Shown one piece after another: positions 45,922 through 55,948 of a stretch of DNA of 64,000 bases. A model generated the notes under the pieces. The model was not told the origin of the DNA. It saw only the letters and a list, made by a program, of their open reading frames with translations, and did no database searches. The translations under genes and the position numbers were made by a program. Position 1 is the first letter of the stretch, and every line of letters begins with the position of its first letter. The stretch comes from Runella sp. CRIBMP. Lineage in GTDB: Bacteria; Bacteroidota; Bacteroidia; Cytophagales; Spirosomataceae. The DNA is taken from contig NZ_JAAAKZ010000002.1 of assembly GCF_009905605.1 (NCBI RefSeq), positions 992,001 through 1,056,000 on the forward strand, written 5' to 3'.

Positions 45922-48222
45922 CTAAACCACCGGCTTTATTTGAATTATAACTGTTTTGGAAGTAGGTGTCATACTTCTATCTGCAAAACTGTCAATGGGA
46001 ACCAGTGTATTTGTTTCGGGAAAATAAGTTGCAACACATCTTTCAGGAATTGAATACGCTACAATGATGAATTGGGGTGCTGTTCGCTCTACACCACCAA
46101 AATAGTTAAATAAATCCACTTTTGTGCCTGATTTCCACCCTCTTTTAAGAATATCTTTTTCATTCATCAACACCACTCTACGCTCGTTATATATACCACG
46201 ATAACGGTCGTCAAGGCCATAAATCGTGGTGTTAAATTGGTCATGGCTTCTGATGGTCATCATCAAATATTCGTCATCTGCCAGTTGTAAAGGTACATAC
46301 TGATTGACCGAGAATACCGCTTTTCTACTGTTTGTATTAAAATCACCCTCACGGGCACCGTTTGGCAAATAAAACCCACCTGGCTTGCGTACCCGTTCAT
46401 TATAATTTTCAAACCCAGGAATAGTACGCTCTATGGCCGCTCTTATGTTGTCATAATGGGATATATATTTATCCCAATCAACCACAGATTTATATTCCAA
46501 AACGGAATTTGCCAGCCTACGTACTATATCAGGCTCGCTCAACAAAAATTCAGAAATCGGCTTCAACTTTCCCTTGGATTGGTGTACCACACCCATTGAA
46601 TTTTCAACACTCACAAACTGCGCTTCTCCTTGCTGAATGTCCATGTCGGTACGGCCCAGACACGGCAAAATCAGGGCTTCTTCCCCCGTTACCAAATGGC
46701 TTCGATTCAATTTGGTCGAAACATGCGCCGTCAGGCGGCAATTTCTCAGTGCTTGCGCAGTGTAGACAGTGTCTGGAGTAGCCGAAAGGAAATTTCCGCC
46801 CATGGCAAAGAAAACCGAGGCTTTGCGTTCATGCATGGCTTTGATGGCCTCCACCGTATTGTATCCGTGTTCGCGGGGTGGCTGAAACCCAAATTGTTTC
46901 TCCAAACTGTCCAAAAATGACTTGGGCGGCATTTCCCAAATTCCCATGGTTCGGTCTCCCTGCACGTTGCTGTGCCCACGCACTGGGCAGGTACCAGCCC
47001 CAGGCTTTCCAATCGAGCCTTTGAGCAAGAGCAGATTCACCACCTCCCTAATATTATCAACCGCATTTTTATGCTGAGTCAGGCCCATAGCCCAGCAGGC
47101 AACAATTTTTTCTGAGTGTATAATCAACTCCGCCGCTTCTCGCAACTGGCTCAGGCTCAACCCACAATCATCGGCAAGTTGTTGGAGCGTATATTTTTCT
47201 AAATCGACGAGCAATTCCTGAACTCCAGTGGTTTTTGCTTCAATAAATTTCCAATCAAATACTCCCCCGTTTTTCTGTTCTTCTGCGTGCATTAATTTCA
47301 ACAGGGCTTTGAAAAGCGGCACATCGCCATTGATGCGTACCTGTAAAAACACATCAGAGAGGTCGGTTTTGGCCCCTAACAATCCCCCCGCCGTTTGAGG
47401 GTTACTGAACGCTACCAGCCCCGTTTCGTGCAGCGGGTTAACCGACAGTATTTTGGCGCCGTTGCGCTTGGCTTTTTCGAGCGCACTCAGCATCCGGGGG
47501 TGATTCGTACCTGGATTCTGGCCCGCAATGATAATCAAATCGGCCAGATACAAATCTTCTAACTTCACCGAACCTTTACCAATACCAACGGTTTCAATCA
47601 GGGCCACTCCGCTCGACTCATGGCACATATTAGAGCAATCGGGTAAGTTGTTGGTTCCGTATTCGCGCACAAAAAGCTGATACAAAAACGCCGCTTCGTT
47701 GCTCGTGCGTCCCGATGTATAAAATATCGCTTCGTTGGGGGATTGTAGTTCATTAAGATGTTTGGCAATCAACGCAAAGGCTTCTTCCCAAACAATCGGC
47801 TCATAGTATTCGGCCCCTTTGCGTTTATGCATGGGTTGCGCAATACGCCCCTGCTGGCTTAGTTCATAATCGCTCCACGTGCCCAATTCAGCAATTGAAT
47901 GCTTGGCAAAAAATTCGGGCAAAAGCCGTTTGGTCGTCGCTTCTTCAGCCACTGCTTTAGCACCATTTTCGCAGTATTCCGCAAACGACGAGCGTTCGTC
48001 GTCGGGGTCAGGCCACGCACAGCTCGGGCAGTCAAATCCATCTTTTTGGTTTAGATTAAGCAACGCTTTTACCCCTCTTCCTACGTCCATCGCCCCAAAA
48101 ACGTGTTTCATGGAGCTGACAACCGCGGGCATTCCAACGGCCACGTCTTTGGGTTCACTGGTTTTTAGGCCCGTTAGTGTTTCGGGGGTGAGTTCGGGGG
48201 TTAGGGTCGTTTTCTTTTTCAT
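45922..48222 (-). CDS. Molybdopterin oxidoreductase, FdhF/YdeP-like
   Basis: A 766-residue enzyme of the molybdopterin family, nearest to the YdeP 'formate dehydrogenase-like' alpha subunits. Near the N-terminus C65, C68 and C84 may bind an Fe-S cluster. Typical parts are SSGVALIETVGIGKGSV, GQNPGTNHPRM, GLTQHKNAVDNIREVVNLL, the C-terminal RSHDQFNTTIYGLDDRYRG and MPPKSF. The cofactor is expected to be bis-MGD. E. coli YdeP is linked to acid resistance; its substrate is not known. No fdhD or mob gene is in the window. It follows sufB on the same strand after a gap of 121 bases. Confidence 0.9.
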   Translation of the reverse strand: MKKKTTLTPELTPETLTGLKTSEPKDVAVGMPAVVSSMKHVFGAMDVGRGVKALLNLNQKDGFDCPSCAWPDPDDERSSFAEYCENGAKAVAEEATTKRLLPEFFAKHSIAELGTWSDYELSQQGRIAQPMHKRKGAEYYEPIVWEEAFALIAKHLNELQSPNEAIFYTSGRTSNEAAFLYQLFVREYGTNNLPDCSNMCHESSGVALIETVGIGKGSVKLEDLYLADLIIIAGQNPGTNHPRMLSALEKAKRNGAKILSVNPLHETGLVAFSNPQTAGGLLGAKTDLSDVFLQVRINGDVPLFKALLKLMHAEEQKNGGVFDWKFIEAKTTGVQELLVDLEKYTLQQLADDCGLSLSQLREAAELIIHSEKIVACWAMGLTQHKNAVDNIREVVNLLLLKGSIGKPGAGTCPVRGHSNVQGDRTMGIWEMPPKSFLDSLEKQFGFQPPREHGYNTVEAIKAMHERKASVFFAMGGNFLSATPDTVYTAQALRNCRLTAHVSTKLNRSHLVTGEEALILPCLGRTDMDIQQGEAQFVSVENSMGVVHQSKGKLKPISEFLLSEPDIVRRLANSVLEYKSVVDWDKYISHYDNIRAAIERTIPGFENYNERVRKPGGFYLPNGAREGDFNTNSRKAVFSVNQYVPLQLADDEYLMMTIRSHDQFNTTIYGLDDRYRGIYNERRVVLMNEKDILKRGWKSGTKVDLFNYFGGVERTAPQFIIVAYSIPERCVATYFPETNTLVPIDSFADRSMTPTSKTVIIQIKPVV

Positions 48223-48343
48223 GTTTTTACCAAAAATAAATGGTGATAAGAACTATGTCCTATCACCATCATAAACCTATTCTTTATCTGAATGTTTTTA
48301 GCGTAGCTCTACCTAAAAAAGCAACGTTTTCAAATTGCTACTC

Positions 48344-49789
48344 TTAGCCTACCGAACCTTCGAGGCTAATTTCGAGCAATTTTTGGGCTTCTACCGCAAA
48401 TTCCATCGGAAGTTGATTCAAAACTTCTTTGGCATACCCATTGACAATCAATGCCACAGCCTGCTCGGTCGGAATACCGCGTTGGTTACAGTAAAACAAC
48501 TGATCTTCTCCAATTTTGGAGGTGGTCGCTTCGTGTTCTACCGTTGAGGTGGTATTGTTTACCTCGATGTAAGGGAAAGTATGCGCTCCGCACGTATCGC
48601 CGAGCAACAACGAATCGCATTGCGAGAAATTACGGGCGTTTTCGGCACGCTTAAACACCTGAACCAATCCACGGTAAGAGTTTTGGCTTTTACCCGCCGA
48701 AATACCTTTCGATACGATTCGGCTTTTGGTGTTTTTGCCAATGTGAATCATCTTGGTTCCCGTATCGGCTTGCTGCATATTATTGGTCAACGCCACCGAA
48801 TAAAACTCGCCGATGGAGTTGTCACCTTTCAAGATAACAGAAGGGTATTTCCATGTAATGGCCGAGCCAGTCTCAACCTGTGTCCACGAGATTTTCGAGT
48901 GGGCACCTTCGCAAATACCCCGCTTGGTGACGAAGTTATAAATTCCTCCACGGCCTTCTTTATCGCCTGGGTACCAGTTTTGTACTGTGCTGTATTTTAC
49001 TTCGGCGCGCTCATGGGCAATGATTTCTACCACGGCGGCGTGTAGTTGGTGCTCGTCGCGCATGGGAGCAGTACATCCTTCTAAGTAGCTTACGTAAGAG
49101 CCTTCATCAGCTACGATAAGCGTCCTTTCAAATTGTCCAGTTCCAGAAGCGTTGATTCGGAAATAGGTCGAAAGTTCCATCGGACAACGAACGCCTTTGG
49201 GGATATAACAAAACGAGCCATCCGAGAAAACCGCAGCATTCAGTGCCGAAAAATAGTTGTCTTTGGCTGGAACAACCGAACCAAGGTACTTACGAACCAA
49301 CTCAGGATGGTCCTGAATGGCCTCGCTCATAGAGCAGAAAATGATGCCTTGTTTTTTGAGTTCCACCTTAAAAGTAGTGGCTACGGAAATCGAGTCGATA
49401 ACGGCATCTACTGCTACACCCGACAAACGTTTTTGTTCGTTCAGCGAAATTCCCAAACGTTCAAAAGTACGTCTCAATTCAGGGTCAATTTCATCCAACG
49501 AACCTATCTCCTTTTTCTGCTTGGGGGCAGAATAATATTTAATCGCTTGATAATCAACGGGCGTATAATGAACATTGGGCCACGTGGGCTCAGTCATGCT
49601 TTGCCAAATCTTAAATGCTTTTAAACGATACTCCGTCATCCATTCTGGCTCTTGTTTCTTGGCCGAAATCCACCGTACGGTATCTTCCGTCAGGCCAGGC
49701 GCGGCTTCATCAGCTTCTATGTCAGTTACGAAGCCATACTTATATTCGGAGTTGGTAATTTCTTCCAGGATATCTACCTCTTTGCTCAT
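48344..49789 (-). CDS. sufB: Fe-S cluster assembly protein SufB
   Basis: A 481-residue protein and the scaffold of the SUF machine, forming SufBC2D to build Fe-S clusters. It carries the right-handed beta-helix core: [93 protein letters not shown]-terminal [22 protein letters not shown] is the family end. In most genomes sufC and sufD follow; here the next downstream gene is the YdeP-like enzyme. Confidence 0.98.
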   Translation of the reverse strand: MSKEVDILEEITNSEYKYGFVTDIEADEAAPGLTEDTVRWISAKKQEPEWMTEYRLKAFKIWQSMTEPTWPNVHYTPVDYQAIKYYSAPKQKKEIGSLDEIDPELRRTFERLGISLNEQKRLSGVAVDAVIDSISVATTFKVELKKQGIIFCSMSEAIQDHPELVRKYLGSVVPAKDNYFSALNAAVFSDGSFCYIPKGVRCPMELSTYFRINASGTGQFERTLIVADEGSYVSYLEGCTAPMRDEHQLHAAVVEIIAHERAEVKYSTVQNWYPGDKEGRGGIYNFVTKRGICEGAHSKISWTQVETGSAITWKYPSVILKGDNSIGEFYSVALTNNMQQADTGTKMIHIGKNTKSRIVSKGISAGKSQNSYRGLVQVFKRAENARNFSQCDSLLLGDTCGAHTFPYIEVNNTTSTVEHEATTSKIGEDQLFYCNQRGIPTEQAVALIVNGYAKEVLNQLPMEFAVEAQKLLEISLEGSVG

Positions 49790-49941
49790 CGCGTATGTGT
49801 GCAGTTAATTCAATAATTCAACAACAAATGCGTACTTTCTGTTCTAATCGGGGTACAAATATCTTAAAAAAATTCTAAATAAAGATAAGCATGAGGCCAG
49901 AACTCCTCTGGATGTACGGAGTATGCCGTATAAATGTTGAG

Positions 49942-50151
49942 TTATACCTTTTTCAAAAATTCTGTTTTTAAGACCATCACCGTTTTCTCGACTTTCCCTT
50001 CAATTTCAGATTCGCTGTCGGTCAGGCGGATTTTACGGACAATTGTCCCCCTTTTGATGACGCTCGACGAGCCTTTAACTTTTAAATCTTTGATTACTGA
50101 AACCGAATCACCTTCATTCAATAAATTCCCGTTACTGTCTTTGACTTCCAT
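49942..50151 (-). CDS. Short PhnA/YjdM-like protein
   Basis: A 69-residue protein that matches the C-terminal domain of the PhnA/YjdM family (VKDSNGNLLNEGDSVSVIKDL, GTIVRKIRLTD). Full-length PhnA carries an N-terminal zinc ribbon; here that part is missing, the usual form in many Bacteroidota. The fold is SH3-like, with no known reaction. Single gene, 152 bases upstream of sufB. Confidence 0.85.
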   Translation of the reverse strand: MEVKDSNGNLLNEGDSVSVIKDLKVKGSSSVIKRGTIVRKIRLTDSESEIEGKVEKTVMVLKTEFLKKV

Positions 50152-50479
50152 GTTTTTGCCTTAATGTTTATCATTTTGACCGCAAAGGTAGCTTTATTTT
50201 AAACACGTATTTTATGATTGTTCTCAGGCCTTGGCTGTACTTTGTCCTTTTATTTCAGCTCAATTTTTTCTCTTTTTTTAAGTAAAATTTCAGCTTCTTA
50301 TGTACGCTGTAATTCAGCCAACTACGCCGTTACTCTGCCGCGTATCACGAAAATATACGACCCTCAAAACTATTTTTTCACAACCCATTTTCCAACCTTC
50401 TCTCAACCCTCCGCGTCACTTTGATGAATTCGCGTCCTTGAATTCACCATTATTCATCTTAAAAAAAAAGTAAACAGCA
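50152..50479. other. Intergenic region without detected gene
   Basis: About 330 bases between the PhnA-like gene and the lipoprotein at 50,480. I see no RNA, hairpin or coding frame with family support. It must contain the promoters for the divergent genes; a TCACTTTG near 50416-50423 is a one-mismatch -7 candidate. Confidence 0.5.
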
Positions 50480-51265
50480 ATGAAATCAATGCAAGTAAAA
50501 GGGTTGGCCATCGGAATGTGGCAACAAGTGGTAAACCACTCAAAATCAACGGGTAGAAAAGCGATTTGGGGGATTGGAGCCGTACTGACGCTGGGAATGG
50601 CAAGCTGCGACACAACCGACGACAACGTAGGACCTAATTTTATTCACACCAGCGATTTTAACAAAGGCAACGAGAACTGGGAAGCGGGCCTTACCGACTT
50701 CAGCACCCAACAAGACTCCATCATGGAGTTCAGTGCAAAAATCACGGCTTTGCCTACCGACTCCCTCAAAAAGGGATTTATGCTGACGAGCCACAACCGC
50801 AGCGACGATGCGTTTATGTACCTGAAACGAAAGCTGACTGGCTTGGCTCCCAACCAAACGTACGACATCACTTTTGAAGTGGAACTAGCGTCAAAATACC
50901 CCGAAAAAGGCGTGGGCGTGGGTGGCTCACCAGGCGGAGCGGTTTACTTGAAAGCGGGGGCTTCGGGAATTGAACCCCAAAAAGTAAAAGACAGCACCAA
51001 TGCCCAACACTGGACCCTGAACTGGGACAAAGGCAATCAAAGCAGCGGCGGCAAAAACGCCATCGTGTTAGGAACCGTTGGTATTGAAGGAGAAACATAC
51101 AAATACCAAATCATCAAACGGACCAACCAATCAAAGGCTTTTTCGGCCAAAACCAACGACAAGGGCGAATTGTGGCTCCTGGTGGGTACGGATTCAGGAT
51201 TTGAGGGAATTACCACTTTATATTACACCAAAGTAAAAGCGGTCTTGCTGAAAGCAACCCTTTAG
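50480..51265 (+). CDS. Lipoprotein-like protein of unknown function
   Basis: A 261-residue protein with a positively charged N-terminus of about 27 residues before a hydrophobic core and LTLGMASC, a lipobox-like signal; a later ATG (for instance M13) would give a more standard leader. The mature part looks beta-rich (jelly-roll, CBM-like; NPNQTYDITFEVEL- and LVGTDSGFEGITTLY-like phrases). Possibly binds carbohydrate. It is followed by a terminator and is probably a one-gene unit. Confidence 0.75.
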   Translation: MKSMQVKGLAIGMWQQVVNHSKSTGRKAIWGIGAVLTLGMASCDTTDDNVGPNFIHTSDFNKGNENWEAGLTDFSTQQDSIMEFSAKITALPTDSLKKGFMLTSHNRSDDAFMYLKRKLTGLAPNQTYDITFEVELASKYPEKGVGVGGSPGGAVYLKAGASGIEPQKVKDSTNAQHWTLNWDKGNQSSGGKNAIVLGTVGIEGETYKYQIIKRTNQSKAFSAKTNDKGELWLLVGTDSGFEGITTLYYTKVKAVLLKATL

Positions 51266-51296
51266 TAGCATGATTTAGTTCATCTATTTTAACGAC

Positions 51297-51329
51297 AAAC
51301 CCGTCAACGCCTCTCGCATTGACGGGTTT
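51297..51329 (+). terminator. Rho-independent terminator
   Basis: An 11-base-pair stem AAACCCGTCAA (51297-51307) and TTGACGGGTTT (51319-51329), with an 11-base loop and a T-rich stretch after 51334, lies 31 bases after the lipoprotein stop. Confidence 0.75.
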
Positions 51330-51426
51330 ATCGTTTTTGTCCAAAAAGATTCAGGAAGCTGGAACATTATACAAAGCCAAAAATGAACTTTGAGCAATAG
51401 TTGACTTAACTACTAAACCTCCAACT

Positions 51427-52437
51427 ATGAAATTCCCAGCGCTCCTGATATTTACGTGGCTTGTTGGCCAATCTACTTTGTTGGCCCAATCTTCCTTTCC
51501 TACCCTTGGCAAAGTCGTGCGGATAGACCCGCAATTGGATGCCTTGATTGCGTCCGACGCTAAAATAGAGGTCTTAGCTTCGGGATTTGTGTGGGCCGAA
51601 GGTCCAGTATGGATTAATGATAGCGGTTATCTATTGTTTTCGGATGTACCGCAGAATACGGTCTTCAAATGGAGTGCCAAAGAAGGGCTTACCCCATTTC
51701 TAAAACCTTCGGGTTTTACGGGGGCCGGCACTTACGGCGACGAACCCGGCAGCAACGGACTCACACTCAACCGACAGGGGCACTTGGTATTGGCCGAACA
51801 CGGCGACCGGAGGATTTCAGTCATGCCCCTCACGGGAGTCGGTAAACGTACCATCACCGACAATTATCAGGGCAAGCGCTTCAATAGCCCCAACGACGTG
51901 GTGCAACATTCGAGTGGGGCTTATTATTTTACCGACCCTCCGTATGGTTTACCTAAGAAGCATGAAGACCCCACCCGCGAAATCGACTGGTTTGGGGTAT
52001 ATAGGGCGGCTGCCGACGGCAAAGTGACGCTGCTAACCAAAGACATGACGCGTCCGAACGGACTGGCGTTTTCGCCCGACGAAAAAATTCTGTATGTAGC
52101 GCAATCAGACCCGAGCAAAGCAGTTATTATGGCATTTCCAATGCTGTCTGATGGCACTGTCGGCCCCGGAAAGGTATTTTATGACGCCACGCCGATGGTC
52201 AAACAAGGATTGCCCGGCTTACCCGACGGCCTAAAAGTAGATATTAGCGGCAATGTGTGGAGCACTGGGCCGGGCGGTGTTTTAATCTTCTCTCCGTCGG
52301 GAAAACTACTGGGCAGAATTGACACTGGAGAAGCAACGGCCAATTGCGGCTGGGGCGACGATGGCTCAACGCTGTACATCACCGCCGACATGTACTTATG
52401 CCGAATTAAGACCAAAACCAAAGGAGCAGGATGGTAA
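51427..52437 (+). CDS. Exported SMP-30/gluconolactonase-like protein
   Basis: A 336-residue protein; signal peptide about 1-20 (ending LLAQ). Six-bladed propeller with family ligands: the E of WAEGPVW, the N of RPNGLAF and the D of LPDGLKV around one divalent metal, and NSPNDVV. Members hydrolyse sugar lactones such as glucono-1,5-lactone. It is exported, so it would work in the periplasm. Fits with the other sugar dehydrogenase-like proteins in this window, but no operon link is seen. Confidence 0.92.
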   Translation: MKFPALLIFTWLVGQSTLLAQSSFPTLGKVVRIDPQLDALIASDAKIEVLASGFVWAEGPVWINDSGYLLFSDVPQNTVFKWSAKEGLTPFLKPSGFTGAGTYGDEPGSNGLTLNRQGHLVLAEHGDRRISVMPLTGVGKRTITDNYQGKRFNSPNDVVQHSSGAYYFTDPPYGLPKKHEDPTREIDWFGVYRAAADGKVTLLTKDMTRPNGLAFSPDEKILYVAQSDPSKAVIMAFPMLSDGTVGPGKVFYDATPMVKQGLPGLPDGLKVDISGNVWSTGPGGVLIFSPSGKLLGRIDTGEATANCGWGDDGSTLYITADMYLCRIKTKTKGAGW

Positions 52438-52625
52438 AACTGTTCCCAAAAATATACTTCTGAAAGAAGGGGGACTGGTTCCTCCTTTTTTTATTGAATT
52501 ACGTTATTTTATGCTTGAAAATTGATTAAAACCCGCGAACTTTGTATTAGTGATTCATCAACTTAATATCGTTGAAGGCAGGCCTAAAAGAAGTACGCAT
52601 TACCATTAATCATCAGCTAAAGTAA

Positions 52626-54548
52626 ATGTCAGAGAATAGAAAGTTTTTCGTGTATGGATTGTTTGTGTTGGTAGGAATTATTTATCTGATACGCCTGCTG
52701 TACCTTCAAGTACTTGATAATACGTACGAAACCGCCAGTAACTCCATTCGGGCCATTCCCGATGTACCGATGCGGGGCCAGGTCTATGACCGTTATGGCA
52801 ACCTGATTGTTTATAACACGTTGGTTTACGACCTGTACGTTACCCCCAACAAACTCAAAGTAGCAGACACCCTTGCGCTATGCAATGCTCTCAGCATTAC
52901 ACGGGCTGATTTTGACAGCCTGATGAAAGCAGCCAAGGTGTATTCTCGCAAAAAACCTTCGCTTTTTCTGCGGCAATTATCCAAAGAGGATTTTGCCCAT
53001 ATTCAAGATGTGCTGGTTGATTATCCCGGCTTTGAGTACGTAAAAAGCTCCGTCAGGACTTACTCCGCTCCTACCCTCGCCCATGCGTTGGGTTACGTAA
53101 GTGAAATCTCCCAAAAGCAATTGGACGCTCAAGAGTATCCGTATTATCGGCAAGGAGATTTGATGGGACAAAGTGGCTTGGAGAAATTCTATGAAGAATA
53201 CCTACGCGGACAGCGAGGAGTAAGATACGTGATGCAAGACGTCAACGGGGTTGCCAAAGGGCCGTGGAAAGGCGGCGAATTGGACACCATCGCGCAAGCT
53301 GGGCAGAATTTATACACCAGTATCGACCTCGAAATCCAGCAATATGTGGATAGCCTGATGCAGGGAAAAGCGGGTGCCGTGGTGGCGATTGAGCCTTCGA
53401 GCGGGGAGGTATTGGCCATCACTTCCGCGCCTAGCTACGACCCCGCGCTGTTTGCCACGCGCGATTTTTCAAAAAACTACGCAAAATTGGCGCTCAACCC
53501 CTACCGTCCGCTGCTCAACCGCGCCGTGATGGGCAGCTACCGACCAGGTTCTACCTTCAAAACGGTACAGGCGTTGGTGGCCATGCAGGAAGGGGCCATT
53601 TCGCCGGGCAGTATATTTTCCCACGCAGGCGCCCCCATGAAATGCCACGGTCACGGCGGACTATCAGGAGTACACAGTGCCATTCAGTGGTCCTGCAACC
53701 CCTATTTTTATCACGTATTTAGGAGAATGATTTACGCCAATACTGAAAAAAATACGTTCAAAGCCTCCGCTATGGGGCTGCGGAAATGGCATGACTATAC
53801 CGAAAAATTTGGTTTTGGTCAAAAACTTGGCATTGACCTACCCAGCGAAGCCCTCGGTAAATTGCCCAACGTTGAATTTTATGATAAATGGTATGGTGTA
53901 AACGGCTGGAAGTTTTCAAATATATATTCACTCAGCATCGGCGAGGGTGAATTGTTGATTACCCCGCTCAAGCTGGCCAATCTGGCCGCTACCATCGCCA
54001 ATCGTGGCTGGTACATTGCCCCTCACTTGGTAAAAGGAATCGGCAAAAACGACAATCCTCTTCCTGAGTTTAAGCAGCGACACGAAACGGGCGTTGACCG
54101 CCGCTATTTTGAGCCTGTGGTGGATGGAATGGAAATGGCCGTTGTAAGGGGAACCGTTTCTCGGGGTGCTATTATTCCCGACATCGTCATGTGCGGAAAA
54201 ACGGGAACATCTCAAAATAAAAAGGGAAAAGACCACTCTATTTTTATCGCTTTTGCGCCCAAAGATAACCCAAAAATCGCCATTGCGGTCTTTGTAGAAA
54301 ATGCTGGTTTTGGAGGATTTGCCGCCGCACCCGTGGCTTCGTTGGTGATTGAAAAATACATCAAACGGCACGTAGACCGTAAAGCCTATGAGCAAGAATG
54401 GATGAATAAAAACTTCCTCCAAAACGTGATTATTCCCAAGTCTCAACTTCCGAAGCCTAAAGAGCAAAAGCCCGCGCCCACTAAGCCCGAAGCAACCATC
54501 GTAAACCGCGAAAAGGCGGCATTCAATAAATTAACGGAAGCTCCCTAA
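52626..54548 (+). CDS. mrdA: Penicillin-binding protein 2 (cell elongation transpeptidase)
   Basis: A 640-residue class B PBP. One N-terminal membrane helix (about 8-29), the dimerisation/pedestal part with RGQVYDRYGNL near 50-60, and the transpeptidase domain with STFK (309-312), SCN (355-357) and KTG (524-526). It crosslinks peptidoglycan of the lateral wall with RodA. A lysine/proline-rich tail (about 600-640) is typical of the Bacteroidota form. rodA begins 94 bases after its stop. Confidence 0.97.
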   Translation: MSENRKFFVYGLFVLVGIIYLIRLLYLQVLDNTYETASNSIRAIPDVPMRGQVYDRYGNLIVYNTLVYDLYVTPNKLKVADTLALCNALSITRADFDSLMKAAKVYSRKKPSLFLRQLSKEDFAHIQDVLVDYPGFEYVKSSVRTYSAPTLAHALGYVSEISQKQLDAQEYPYYRQGDLMGQSGLEKFYEEYLRGQRGVRYVMQDVNGVAKGPWKGGELDTIAQAGQNLYTSIDLEIQQYVDSLMQGKAGAVVAIEPSSGEVLAITSAPSYDPALFATRDFSKNYAKLALNPYRPLLNRAVMGSYRPGSTFKTVQALVAMQEGAISPGSIFSHAGAPMKCHGHGGLSGVHSAIQWSCNPYFYHVFRRMIYANTEKNTFKASAMGLRKWHDYTEKFGFGQKLGIDLPSEALGKLPNVEFYDKWYGVNGWKFSNIYSLSIGEGELLITPLKLANLAATIANRGWYIAPHLVKGIGKNDNPLPEFKQRHETGVDRRYFEPVVDGMEMAVVRGTVSRGAIIPDIVMCGKTGTSQNKKGKDHSIFIAFAPKDNPKIAIAVFVENAGFGGFAAAPVASLVIEKYIKRHVDRKAYEQEWMNKNFLQNVIIPKSQLPKPKEQKPAPTKPEATIVNREKAAFNKLTEAP

Positions 54549-54642
54549 TTCTTAATAGAAACGCTTTAGACATCCGCTTACCTTTTCGGCAACGGAAATC
54601 GCAAAGCACAATTAAGAACTAGAAAAGTATTACCCTAAGAAA

Positions 54643-55926
54643 ATGGCTCGTAACGAACACATTACCCAAAATATAGATTGGCTGACCGTATTGATTTATG
54701 CCGCGTGCGTCACGATGGGCCTTTTCAACGTCTACGCTGCGGTGTACAACCCAGAAGAGCAGACCAAATTGTTTGACCTTTCCAACAGTGCCGGTCGGCA
54801 GTTGATGTTTATCGGTACGGGGGTATTCCTCATCATCGCTATTCTGGTAATCGACCATAAATTTTGGGAAGCCTTTGCCCCCATTATTTATGGGTTTTGT
54901 ATCTTTCTGCTACTGGCAGTTCTGGTCATTGGGAGTGATATAAACGGCTCCAAATCTTGGATTAAAATCGGCTCTTTTTCCCTTCAACCCGCCGAATTTG
55001 CCAAATTAGGCACCGCCTTGATGATCAGCAAGTTTGTCACGCAGCCCAATGTCAACCTCACTAAATTTCGAGATTTACTCTTGACCGCCGGCATCATACT
55101 TCTGCCCATGTTGCTTATTATTCTTTCCAAAGAAACGGGCTGTGCGTTGGTGTTTGCCTCTTTTATGGTGGTCTTGTACCGGGAAGGAATCCCCGGCATT
55201 TACCCCTCCATTTTGCTGATTTCCATTACGTTATTCATCCTTTCGCTGTTCTTTTCTCCTTTGTATATTTCGTTGGGATTGGTGGTATTAGCGATTATTA
55301 TTTTTCGCTTTGTTCTCCCCAGATACGACCGAAACCGGAAAACAATCATCAACTTATCGGTGATTTTCGGGGCAATGATGCTATTTTCGGCCAGTGTCGA
55401 TTTTCTCATCAAAAACGTACTTCAACCTCACCACCGCAAGCGGATTGAGGTATTGATTGACCCCAAAGCCGACCCGATGGGCAAAGGCTGGAACGTAATC
55501 CAGTCAAAAATAGCCATTGGTTCTGGTCGTTTGTGGGGAAAAGGGTTTCTGGATGGCACCCAAACCAAGTTCAACTTCGTACCCGAACAGCACACCGATT
55601 TTATTTTTTGTACCATCGGCGAAGAGCACGGCTTCGTAGGAAGTGCCGCTGTGGTGTTGCTCATTCTGGGATTGATGTGCCGCTTGATTTTTCTGGCCGA
55701 ACGCCAACGAACGCGTTTTGCCCGGGCGTATGGGTATTGCGTAGCGGGGATTCTGTTTTTTCACTTTTTGGTCAACATCGGTATGACCATCGGTTTGATG
55801 GTCGTCATCGGGATTCCCCTGCCCTTCTTCAGCTACGGCGGGTCTTCGATGTGGGCATTTACGATTTTGCTGTTTATTTTCCTTAAATTGGACGCCCAAC
55901 GACCGTTTACGCTGTCGCGAACATGA
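54643..55926 (+). CDS. rodA: Rod shape-determining SEDS glycosyltransferase RodA
   Basis: A 427-residue membrane protein of the SEDS family with about ten helices. Signature parts are SWIKIGSFSLQPAEFAKLG, TGCALVFASFMVVLYREG, GSGRLWGKGFLDGTQTKFNFVPEQHTDFIF, PLPFFSYGGSSMWAF. RodA polymerises lipid II glycan during elongation, paired with the PBP2 encoded just upstream. The mre genes are not in the window. The next gene starts 22 bases on. Confidence 0.97.
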   Translation: MARNEHITQNIDWLTVLIYAACVTMGLFNVYAAVYNPEEQTKLFDLSNSAGRQLMFIGTGVFLIIAILVIDHKFWEAFAPIIYGFCIFLLLAVLVIGSDINGSKSWIKIGSFSLQPAEFAKLGTALMISKFVTQPNVNLTKFRDLLLTAGIILLPMLLIILSKETGCALVFASFMVVLYREGIPGIYPSILLISITLFILSLFFSPLYISLGLVVLAIIIFRFVLPRYDRNRKTIINLSVIFGAMMLFSASVDFLIKNVLQPHHRKRIEVLIDPKADPMGKGWNVIQSKIAIGSGRLWGKGFLDGTQTKFNFVPEQHTDFIFCTIGEEHGFVGSAAVVLLILGLMCRLIFLAERQRTRFARAYGYCVAGILFFHFLVNIGMTIGLMVVIGIPLPFFSYGGSSMWAFTILLFIFLKLDAQRPFTLSRT

Positions 55927-55948
55927 TAAAAAAAGGACAGTACTGATT

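Noticed and set aside
53928-54467. 179-codon minus-strand frame inside mrdA
   Set aside because: Antisense shadow of the PBP2 gene, no supporting motif.
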